NCBI GenBank assembly: GCA_044425575.1
Contig: JAWXVE010000096.1
Span: 1 to 5,747 of the forward strand
Direction of reading: 5' to 3'
Origin: JAWXVE01 sp044425575
Lineage (GTDB): Bacteria; Bacillota; Clostridia; Lachnospirales; Lachnospiraceae
Length of the DNA stretch: 5,747 nt
In this document: positions 1 through 5,486 of the stretch, piece by piece
How the letters are laid out: each line of letters begins with the position of its first letter
How positions within the stretch are numbered: position 1 is the first letter of the stretch
Made by a program: the position numbers and the translations under genes
Notes under the pieces: generated by a model
Database searches by the model: none
Seen by the model: the letters and a program-made list of their open reading frames with translations, nothing else
Told to the model about the DNA's origin: nothing

Positions 1-36
1 TAAATTTTCATCTAATAACTTTATGAATTCATCCAT
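1..36 (-). CDS. N-terminal start of an unidentified protein, cut by the window edge (possible transposase)
   Basis: An ATG at 36-34 on the minus strand opens a frame of twelve codons reading MDEFIKLLDENL, which stays open to the left edge. An AAAGGA ribosome binding site lies 9 nt upstream, and a GTGACA-17-TATACT promoter sits just before that, so a real gene start is well supported. Identity is not: twelve residues cannot place a family. From memory, the wording resembles the N-terminus of some clostridial ISL3-type transposases. An RBS buried in a hairpin would fit a transposase, but this is inference. The gene lies downstream of the rpsU terminator on the same strand and appears to be separately expressed. 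An ordinary chromosomal gene with a palindromic operator is the main alternative. Confidence 0.6.
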   Translation of the reverse strand, partial: MDEFIKLLDENL

Positions 37-39
37 AGT

Positions 40-86
40 AATCCATCCTTTTTGTTTTTTTTAGTATATCACAAAAAGGATGGATT
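40..86 (-). repeat. Perfect 16-bp inverted repeat enclosing the RBS of the left-edge gene
   Basis: Positions 40-55 (AATCCATCCTTTTTGT on the plus strand) and 71-86 are exact reverse complements, separated by a 15-nt loop. On the minus strand the downstream arm contains the AAAGGA ribosome binding site and ends 3 nt before the ATG at 36. A transcript entering from upstream would carry both arms and could hide the RBS. A transcript started at the local promoter (expected start near 56) would lack the first arm and leave the RBS free. No T-run follows the hairpin on either strand, so it is a poor intrinsic terminator. A regulator-binding operator overlapping the promoter is another reading. Confidence 0.8.
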
Positions 87-91
87 GTCAC
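63..91 (-). promoter_or_regulatory. Sigma-A-type promoter for the left-edge gene
   Basis: On the minus strand, GTGACA (91-86; five of six match TTGACA) and TATACT (68-63; five of six match TATAAT) are separated by exactly 17 nt. The expected transcription start is near 56, about 20 nt before the ATG. The spacer is almost entirely one arm of the 16-bp inverted repeat, so a protein bound to the repeat would also block this promoter. Confidence 0.6.
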
Positions 92-120
92 CGAAAACCA
101 ACTAACTTCGGAAAGAACCA

Positions 121-150
121 TAAAATCCTTGACAAAAGTCAAGGATTTTA
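121..150 (-). terminator. Intrinsic terminator after rpsU
   Basis: A perfect 13-bp stem (121-133 with 138-150) closes a 4-nt loop and begins 3 nt past the rpsU stop codon. The stem is A/T-rich at its base, so the T-rich part on the minus strand (ATTTTA) belongs to the descending arm and is followed by a short broken T-tract (GGTTCTTT). This A-stem/T-stem form is common in Firmicutes and could also work for rightward transcripts. Confidence 0.8.
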
Positions 151-153
151 CAT

Positions 154-330
154 TTAGTTAAATTTTCTTTTTCTAGCTGCTTCAGATTTCTTCTTACGTC
201 TTACGCTTGGTTTCTCGTAGTGCTCTCTTTTGCGGATTTCTTGTTGAATTCCAGCCTTTGCACAACTTCTCTTGAAACGACGCAATGCGCTATCTAAAGT
301 TTCATTCTCTTTTACGATTACATTTGACAT
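154..330 (-). CDS. rpsU: 30S ribosomal protein S21
   Basis: A 58-residue, very basic protein starting MSNVIVKENETLDSALRRFK. It contains the S21 core (RRFKRSCAKAGIQQEIRKRE, residues 17-36) followed by the typical Lys/Arg-rich tail (KPSVRRKKKSEAARKRKFN, 40-58). S21 is a small 30S subunit protein of the platform, near the 3' end of 16S rRNA where it affects mRNA binding at initiation. The length equals the normal Firmicutes form. The start at 330 has AGGTG 7 nt upstream, plus a stronger GGGGAGG about 13 nt upstream, so the Shine-Dalgarno region is extended and unusual. It has its own strong promoter and a terminator directly downstream, which suggests a monocistronic unit. The frequent partner yqeY is not next to it in this window. 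Confidence 0.97.
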   Translation of the reverse strand: MSNVIVKENETLDSALRRFKRSCAKAGIQQEIRKREHYEKPSVRRKKKSEAARKRKFN

Positions 331-407
331 AGAAACACACCTACCTCCCCTCCAGCCCAGTATTGAACACCGTTTGACTGCTCGGGTAATTTTTATTACG
401 CTTCACT

Positions 408-435
408 ATTATAGCACAAATTTATAATTCGTCAA
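408..435 (-). promoter_or_regulatory. Strong rpsU promoter with about 70-nt leader
   Basis: On the minus strand TTGACG (435-430) and a perfect TATAAT (413-408) are 16 nt apart, with a TG one base before the -10 (extended -10, TGCTATAAT). The expected start is near 401, giving an untranslated leader of about 70 nt up to the rpsU ATG. That leader holds a small GTAAT/ATTAC hairpin (399-386) and a weak AGCAGT/ACT-GG-GCT pairing (382-354) just before the Shine-Dalgarno region. Confidence 0.8.
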
Positions 436-443
436 GACTTTTT

Positions 444-475
444 CAATAAATTCATATTTTATGAATATTTTATTG
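444..475 (-). repeat. AT-rich inverted repeat upstream of the rpsU promoter, possible UP element
   Basis: CAATAAATTCAT at 444-455 pairs with 461-475 through 7 + 5 bp, with a 3-nt bulge (466-468) and a 5-nt loop. The region 437-475 is almost all A/T and lies directly upstream of the rpsU -35 box, the position of an RNA polymerase alpha-subunit UP element. The hairpin lacks a G/C core and a following T-run, so it is at best a weak terminator for pta. No other terminator is visible between pta and rpsU, so some read-through from pta into rpsU is possible. Confidence 0.4.
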
Positions 476-510
476 CCCCCGCTCTCTATCATTCATTCGT
501 GTAGCACAAA

Positions 511-1512
511 TTATATTAGCTGTGCTTGAACGGCAGTCAGCGCCACAACTCCAACGATGTCTTCCCACGAACATCCTCTTGATAAATCATTTACTGGTTT
601 CGAAATTCCTTGTAACATTGGTCCATAAGCATCTGCTTTCGCAAGACGTTGCACTAGCTTATATCCAATATTGCCACAATCTAGATTTGGAAATATTAGC
701 ACGTTTGCCTTACCTGCAATTTCACTATCAGGTGCTTTTGATCTGGCAATATGTGGTACCAATGCCGCATCTGGTTGTAATTCTCCATCTAAGGTTAGGT
801 GTGGATATTGCTCATTGGCAATTCTTGTAGCTTCCGTAACTTTATCTACAAGTGGATGTGTGGCACTTCCCTTGGTAGAGTGAGATAGCATAGCAATAAT
901 TGGCTTTGCTCCTACTAGTGTCTTAAAGCTCTTTGCACTGCTATCTGCTATGGCTGCCAATTCTTCTGCCGTGGGGTCTTGGTTCAGTCCACAATCTGCA
1001 AATAGGAATGTTCCATTATCTCCATATTCACAATCTGGCACATCCAAGATAAAGAATCCCGATACTAACTTCACCCCTGGTGCTGTTTTCAGAATCTGAA
1101 GAGACGGTCTTAATACATCAGCAGTTGCATGGCAAGCACCAGCAACCATTCCATCTGCCTCATTTGCTTTTACCATCATAACTCCAAATGTAAGGTAATC
1201 TTCTACGAGAATTTCTTTTGCTCGTTCAAAAGTCATTCCTTTTCCTTTTCTAGTCTCATACAAAAGTTCTGCATACCCTTCTAATTTATCAGTGGTTGCC
1301 GGATCAATTACTGTGACACCATCTAGGTTAACTTCTAACCACCCAGCACCATCCATAATCTTCTCTTCTCGACCTATCATAATAATATTGGCAATATCTT
1401 CTTCTATGATATGGGAAGCTGCAATTAGGGTTCGCTTATCTGTTGTTTCAGGTAACACAATTGTTTTCTTATCTACTCTTGCTTTTTCTTTGACCATTTC
1501 TATGTACGACAT
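511..1512 (-). CDS. pta: Phosphate acetyltransferase (phosphotransacetylase)
   Basis: Cytoplasmic enzyme that interconverts acetyl-CoA plus phosphate with acetyl phosphate plus CoA. With acetate kinase it makes ATP from acetyl-CoA in fermenting anaerobes. The 333 residues form one PTA_PTB domain, matching the short clostridial and Methanosarcina-type Pta and lacking the N-terminal extension of the long E. coli form. Visible family motifs are LPET (20-23), KANEADGMVAGACHAT (115-130), SHSTKGSA (210-217), GKANVLIFPNLDCGNIGYKL (267-286) and PVNDLSRG (306-313). Ser311, Arg312 and Asp318 fit the catalytic Ser/Arg/Asp of the Methanosarcina enzyme. The start at 1512 has a perfect AGGAGG 6 nt upstream (1524-1519). 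ackA, the usual downstream partner, is absent; rpsU follows after 180 bp. It is divergent from tmcAL. Confidence 0.97.
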   Translation of the reverse strand: MSYIEMVKEKARVDKKTIVLPETTDKRTLIAASHIIEEDIANIIMIGREEKIMDGAGWLEVNLDGVTVIDPATTDKLEGYAELLYETRKGKGMTFERAKEILVEDYLTFGVMMVKANEADGMVAGACHATADVLRPSLQILKTAPGVKLVSGFFILDVPDCEYGDNGTFLFADCGLNQDPTAEELAAIADSSAKSFKTLVGAKPIIAMLSHSTKGSATHPLVDKVTEATRIANEQYPHLTLDGELQPDAALVPHIARSKAPDSEIAGKANVLIFPNLDCGNIGYKLVQRLAKADAYGPMLQGISKPVNDLSRGCSWEDIVGVVALTAVQAQLI

Positions 1513-1551
1513 GAGAAACCTCCTATCTGCTATTGTTGAATTTGTAGTTAT

Positions 1552-1580
1552 ATTATAACCGAATTCCTGAAATGAAACAA
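1552..1580 (-). promoter_or_regulatory. Candidate pta promoter
   Basis: On the minus strand TTGTTT (1580-1575) and a perfect TATAAT (1557-1552) are 17 nt apart. The expected start near 1545 gives a leader of about 33 nt carrying the AGGAGG site of pta. The -35 is weak (three of six bases match), while the -10 and spacing are ideal. I saw no convincing CcpA cre site in the pta-tmcAL spacer. Confidence 0.6.
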
Positions 1581-1668
1581 CAATTTCGACAAAAATCTTT
1601 GTGCTAAATGAAGTACACGAGTAACGATGTATACTTTTTTATTAATTATACAAGAAAAGCTAAACCAT

Positions 1669-1698
1669 TTGCCATTCCTATGGTACAATAACTATGAT
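1669..1698 (+). promoter_or_regulatory. Candidate tmcAL promoter
   Basis: TTGCCA (1669-1674) and TATGAT (1693-1698) are 18 nt apart, 57 nt before the tmcAL start codon. Match quality is moderate. The region is AT-rich and holds other -10-like hexamers (TATTAT at 1698-1703, without a good -35), so the exact start is uncertain. Confidence 0.4.
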
Positions 1699-1755
1699 AT
1701 TATGGTTAAAAGATCATAACTACATAATAAGCGCTTTAAGAATAGAGGAACCCAT

Positions 1756-3012
1756 ATGAAAGTTATTGGCATTGTTGCTGAATATAATCCATTCCATAAT
1801 GGACATGCTTACCACATTGAACAGACACGTCTTACTACAGGTGCCGACTATGTAATTGCTGTTATCAGTGGTAACTTTGTACAGCGTGGTGCACCAGCTA
1901 TTTTCGATAAATTCACACGTGCCAAGATGGCTCTACAAGGTGGTGTTGACCTTGTTCTAGAACTTCCCAGCCATTTTGCTTGCTCTAGTGCACCTGATTT
2001 TGCACAGGGAGCTATTGACCTACTCGATTCTCTTGGTGTTGTAGATTACTTATCCTTTGGAAGCGAATGTGGCAATCTCTCCTTATTAGAGCAAATTGCT
2101 TGTATCACTATGGAAGAGACCGGATTATTTTCTTCTACCCTTAGAGAATATCTACAACAAGGCTTTTCCTACCCGAAAGCTTTTGCAACTGCTTTTACTT
2201 TATCTAATCCAGAAGAACAACAATTATCAAAAGTCATAGCCGAACCGAACAATCTCCTTGGAATCGAGTACTTAAAAGCTCTTAAGAGACGAAAAAGTTC
2301 GATTATTCCAACTACTATATTACGTAATGGATCCAATTACCATGACACCCACTTCACTTCTCCTCTGTGTTCTGCCCTTGCTATTCGTTCCACTCTTGCA
2401 AATGCAACACAATTAAATTGCTCTGTAGATGAATTATCCAATTATATGCCGATGGAATCTTATGATGTATGTCAAGAAGCATATTGTAGTGAGACAAGTG
2501 TGGTGTCCAATGATTTTTCCAATTTACTACTTTATCAGCTACGCTTACACCAACAAACTGGATACACAAGCTTTTATGATGTACCAGAAGGACTGTCCAA
2601 TCGTATTATAAAATATTTGCCACAATTTACCACAATAGATGATTTCTGTAATTTACTCAAAACAAAAGATTATACCTTTGCAAGAATTAGTCGCTGTTTA
2701 CTTCACATTCTGTTAAATATAAAACAGGATCATATGATTGATTATACGAAAGATTCCTATGCTCATTATGCTAGAATTCTTGGATTCTCCCAAGATAAAG
2801 TTGCACTACTACACCAGATAAAGCAGTCCACCAAGATTCCTATTATCACGAAATTAGCAGATGCCCATAAGCATTTAGAACCTCTTAGCTTGCAAATGTT
2901 AGAAGAAACCATTCTACATTCTGAACTATACCATTTACCATTGCAAAATAAGAACAAAAAAAATCCGTACAATGAATATCAAGCAAACATTGTACGGATA
3001 CCATCCTCTTAA
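1756..3012 (+). CDS. tmcAL: tRNA(Met) cytidine acetate ligase (TmcAL, formerly YlbM/DUF795)
   Basis: TmcAL activates acetate with ATP as acetyl-adenylate and transfers the acetyl group to N4 of the wobble cytidine (C34) of elongator tRNA-Met, which supports accurate AUG decoding. The 418 residues match the family length (about 400-415). The N-terminus is a nucleotidyltransferase fold with EYNPFHNGH (9-17), whose HNGH (14-17) is the HxGH nucleotide-binding motif. SGNFVQRG (38-45), FGSE (101-104), PNNLLGIEYLKAL (164-176) and SALAIRSTL (206-214) follow. The C-terminal half has EGLSNRI (278-284) and YTFARISRCLLHILL (306-320), typical of the tRNA-binding part. GAGGAA lies 5 nt before the ATG. The gene is divergent from pta and convergent with the DUF711 gene, with stop codons one base apart. 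Its final codons (about 400-416) overlap the terminator of the opposing operon. I see no clear terminator for tmcAL itself. Confidence 0.95.
   Translation: MKVIGIVAEYNPFHNGHAYHIEQTRLTTGADYVIAVISGNFVQRGAPAIFDKFTRAKMALQGGVDLVLELPSHFACSSAPDFAQGAIDLLDSLGVVDYLSFGSECGNLSLLEQIACITMEETGLFSSTLREYLQQGFSYPKAFATAFTLSNPEEQQLSKVIAEPNNLLGIEYLKALKRRKSSIIPTTILRNGSNYHDTHFTSPLCSALAIRSTLANATQLNCSVDELSNYMPMESYDVCQEAYCSETSVVSNDFSNLLLYQLRLHQQTGYTSFYDVPEGLSNRIIKYLPQFTTIDDFCNLLKTKDYTFARISRCLLHILLNIKQDHMIDYTKDSYAHYARILGFSQDKVALLHQIKQSTKIPIITKLADAHKHLEPLSLQMLEETILHSELYHLPLQNKNKKNPYNEYQANIVRIPSS
2956..2999 (-). terminator. Intrinsic terminator of the minus-strand operon, inside the end of tmcAL
   Basis: A perfect 12-bp stem (2963-2974 with 2988-2999; ATCCGTACAATG / CATTGTACGGAT) with a 13-nt loop is followed on the minus strand by seven Ts (2962-2956) and then GTTCTTATTTT. 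It lies 14 nt past the stop codon of the DUF711 gene, so it ends that operon. The same bases encode the last residues of TmcAL. In the plus direction no T-run follows the stem, so it points leftward only. Confidence 0.85.
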
Positions 3013-3013
3013 T

Positions 3014-4378
3014 TTAATTCTTAAAACTGTGAATCGGTGCTGGAATACGCCCTCCTCGATTCACAAACGCTTCGCAAGAATATGGATTTACCGGCATAAC
3101 AGGAGCATAACCAAGCAAGCCTCCAAATTCCACCATATCTCCCACTTTCTTGCCAATGACTGGTATAATACGAACTGCAGTAGTTTTCTGGTTAATCATA
3201 CCAATTGCCATTTCATCTGCAATCATTCCTGATATAGTAGATGCTTTTGCATCTCCTGGAATGGCAATCATATCTAATCCCACAGAACATACACAAGTCA
3301 TAGCTTCTAACTTTTCAAGAGTAAGTGCACCAGCTATGACTGCGTCAATCATACCTTGATCTTCACTAACTGGAATAAATGCACCACTTAATCCACCCAC
3401 ATAAGAAGATGCCATTACTCCACCTTTTTTCACTTGATCATTTAAAAGTGCAAGTGCTGCCGTTGTACCTGGTGCACCAGCATATTCCAAGCCGATTTCA
3501 CAGAGAATATCTGCCACACTATCACCGATGGCTGGTGTTGGTGCAAGGGATAAATCAATAATTCCAAATGGAATACCAAGCTTTTTCGATGCCTCTTGTG
3601 CCACTAATTGACCCACTCTTGTTACTTTAAAAGCAGTCTTTTTAATGGTTTCACACAATACTTCAAAACTTTCTCCACGAACTGATTCTACTGCTGTCTT
3701 CACTACACCTGGTCCACTAACACCCACATTAATAATCGCATCTGCTTCTGTTACACCATGAAATGCTCCTGCCATAAAAGGATTATCATCAGGGGCATTG
3801 CAAAATACGACTAACTTGGCACAACCAAGCGAATCAATTTCCTTGGTACACTCTGCTGTCTCTAAGATAATCTTGCCCATGAGCTTAACGGCATCCATGT
3901 TAATACCACATTTCGAAGAGCCTAAATTTACCGAGCTACACACTCGTTCTGTAGTAGCAAGTGCTTCTGGAATGGAACGAATTAGCAGTTCATCTGCATT
4001 CGTCATACCTTTTGATACTAAGGCAGAATATCCACCAATAAAGTTTACGCCCACTTCTTTCGCTGCACGGTCAAGAGTTTGTGCTATCGTTGCAAAATCT
4101 TCACTCGTCTTACAGGCCGCACCACCAATTAAAGCAATTGGCGTAATAGAGATTCTCTTATTTATAATAGGAATTCCATATTCTAACTCAATTTCTTTCC
4201 CAACAGATACAAGATTCTCAGCAACACTCGTAATCTTACGATATATGTTATCATTTAAAATAGCAAGGTCGGAATGAATACAATCTAGCAAGCTAATTCC
4301 AAGGGTAATAGTTCTTACATCAAGGTTTTCTTCCTCAATCATCTTATTAGTTTCTACTACTTCTAATATATTAATCAT
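3014..4378 (-). CDS. UPF0210 / DUF711 family protein (PFL-fold-like, function unknown)
   Basis: The 454-residue length and sequence fit the UPF0210/DUF711 family (COG2848), annotated by some databases as PFL family protein because its fold resembles pyruvate formate-lyase. No reaction is established that I know of. Recognisable blocks are NLDVRTITLGISLLDC (18-33), GGAACKTSEDF (85-95), NFIGGYSALVSKGM (112-125), SSVNLGSSKCGINMDAV (148-164), FCNAPDDNPFMAGAFHG (192-208), GAPGTTAALALLNDQ (301-315) and the tail FVNRGGRIPAPIHS (438-451). Several cysteines sit in these blocks (33, 89, 147, 157, 193, 362, 364). I see no glycyl-radical RVSGY-type motif, so it is not a true PFL. The N-terminus matches the family start. 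AAAGGAG lies 12 nt upstream, a long spacing, right at the stop of the ACT gene. It is last in the operon, and the adjacent ACT partner is a widely kept pairing, for example in streptococci. Confidence 0.93.
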   Translation of the reverse strand: MINILEVVETNKMIEEENLDVRTITLGISLLDCIHSDLAILNDNIYRKITSVAENLVSVGKEIELEYGIPIINKRISITPIALIGGAACKTSEDFATIAQTLDRAAKEVGVNFIGGYSALVSKGMTNADELLIRSIPEALATTERVCSSVNLGSSKCGINMDAVKLMGKIILETAECTKEIDSLGCAKLVVFCNAPDDNPFMAGAFHGVTEADAIINVGVSGPGVVKTAVESVRGESFEVLCETIKKTAFKVTRVGQLVAQEASKKLGIPFGIIDLSLAPTPAIGDSVADILCEIGLEYAGAPGTTAALALLNDQVKKGGVMASSYVGGLSGAFIPVSEDQGMIDAVIAGALTLEKLEAMTCVCSVGLDMIAIPGDAKASTISGMIADEMAIGMINQKTTAVRIIPVIGKKVGDMVEFGGLLGYAPVMPVNPYSCEAFVNRGGRIPAPIHSFKN

Positions 4379-4395
4379 CTTTCAATCTATCTCCT

Positions 4396-4668
4396 TTAGA
4401 TTCTATGCATTTTATTAAAAATATCTTCTCTCTGGCAACGAATCACAACACCGATTTCTTCTCCGATTTGCTCAAGTTCACTTGCAATATCTGCAAATGG
4501 TTTTAGAGAATCTTCTAAGTTGACAATCATCATCATATTAAAATAATCTTGAACAATTGTTTGAGAAATATCTAAAATATTTACTTGATTATTGGATAAA
4601 TAAGTACACACCTTTGCAATAATTCCAACTGTATCTTTTCCTACAACGGTAATAATTGTTTTCTTCAT
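4396..4668 (-). CDS. ACT-domain protein, UPF0237 family
   Basis: A 90-residue single ACT domain (COG3830/UPF0237, GcvR-like). The fold is read from the beta-alpha-beta pattern: ITVVGKDTVGIIAKVCTYL (6-24), NILDISQTIV (30-39), FNMMMIVNL (43-51) and a closing strand IGVVIRCQREDIF (72-84). The GKDTVGI turn (10-16) is where ACT domains usually bind an amino acid at a dimer interface. The family tail ending in MHRI (87-90) is present. No catalytic or DNA-binding segment is attached, so a ligand sensor or regulatory partner is the likely role, by inference. GAGGAAG lies 5 nt before the ATG. It sits 20 nt after the hydrolase gene and 17 nt before the UPF0210 gene, implying co-expression and probably joint function with the latter. 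Confidence 0.93.
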   Translation of the reverse strand: MKKTIITVVGKDTVGIIAKVCTYLSNNQVNILDISQTIVQDYFNMMMIVNLEDSLKPFADIASELEQIGEEIGVVIRCQREDIFNKMHRI

Positions 4669-4688
4669 TCTTACTTCCTCTTTCTTAG

Positions 4689-5486
4689 TTAAATTTGTAT
4701 TAAATCTGTAACGGATGATCGATTAGCTACTAGAATGGGATAATCAGTTCCTGTATATCCATTATCTGCCATAGTAAGTTCCATACGAACAGTTTCATAC
4801 GCAAGTTCAGGTATATTGTTTTCACCACTTAAGTGACCTAGAACAATCTGTTTCATATTATCATGAATAATTTCATTTAACAAGCGCCCTGCATTGGCAT
4901 TGGATAAGTGACCTCTTTTCCCAAGAATGCGTTGCTTTAATTGATAAGGATAAGTACCTACTTGCACCATATTTTCATCATGATTGGCTTCAATTAAAAT
5001 AGCATCTAATCCTTGTAGTTCACATACAATCTGATTATCATAACATCCCACATCTGTTAGAATGGCAACTTTTTTACCATTGGATTCTAATCGATATGCC
5101 ACTGGATCCACGGCATCGTGAGAAATAGGTATGGGAAACACCTGAATCGTTCCCACTTGAAATGTTTCCTTTGGATCTATTTCTACAAACAATTCGCCTT
5201 GTATAACACCTACAGATTTTGTATTCATAATTGCCACTTTCGTTGGTGGTGTAACATAGATTGGAATACCATACTTTCTGCTAAGAACCCCTAAACCTGC
5301 AATATGGTCAATATGTTCATGGGTAATTAAAATCCCTTGGATTTCATTTATGGACACGTTATGTTCCAACAAACCCGCCACTATGCGTTTACCACTAATT
5401 CCTGCATCTACAAGTATATGTGTCTGTTCATCTCCCACATAAATACAATTTCCACTACTTCCACTGGCAACACTTCCTAATCTCAT
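4689..5486 (-). CDS. MBL-fold metallo-hydrolase, YycJ/WalJ/VicX type
   Basis: A 265-residue soluble metallo-beta-lactamase-fold protein. It opens with MRLGSVASGSSGNCIYVG, the usual YycJ N-terminus, and carries the metal-binding THEHIDH motif (55-61), His123 in SHDAVDP, Asp145 in TDVG, EANHD (166-170), GHLSNA (192-197) and GHLSGENN (217-224). Length equals Bacillus YycJ (about 264). Family members are linked to DNA exonuclease activity in mismatch repair and, in some Firmicutes, to the WalRK cell-wall regulon; no walRK is seen here. I chose the ATG at 5486 rather than 5507: it gives the family start, has AGGA 5 nt upstream, and forms an ATGA overlap with the preceding stop. The upstream ATG has no good ribosome binding site and would add seven residues. 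The overlap suggests translational coupling to the FtsA-like gene. Confidence 0.93.
   Translation of the reverse strand: MRLGSVASGSSGNCIYVGDEQTHILVDAGISGKRIVAGLLEHNVSINEIQGILITHEHIDHIAGLGVLSRKYGIPIYVTPPTKVAIMNTKSVGVIQGELFVEIDPKETFQVGTIQVFPIPISHDAVDPVAYRLESNGKKVAILTDVGCYDNQIVCELQGLDAILIEANHDENMVQVGTYPYQLKQRILGKRGHLSNANAGRLLNEIIHDNMKQIVLGHLSGENNIPELAYETVRMELTMADNGYTGTDYPILVANRSSVTDLIQI

Noticed and set aside
40..86. 16-bp inverted repeat as an intrinsic terminator or CRISPR-type repeat
   Set aside because: No T-run follows the stem on either strand, it occurs once only, and it overlaps a promoter and an RBS.
444..475. AT-rich inverted repeat as the pta terminator
   Set aside because: The stem has hardly any G/C pairs, contains a bulge, and is not followed by a T-run on the minus strand. 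Its position directly before the rpsU -35 box fits an upstream promoter element better.
2381..2569. Small open frames on both strands within tmcAL (for example 2381-2569 minus, 2429-2611 plus)
   Set aside because: They are shadows of the tmcAL reading frame without ribosome binding sites or recognisable content.
3798..4277. A 159-codon plus-strand open frame
   Set aside because: It lies wholly antisense inside the DUF711 gene, has no recognisable domain and no ribosome binding site, and the opposite strand has a clear family match.
3014..4378. DUF711 protein as a genuine pyruvate formate-lyase
   Set aside because: It is far shorter than PFL (454 against roughly 750 residues), has no glycyl-radical loop, and no PFL-activating enzyme gene is nearby.
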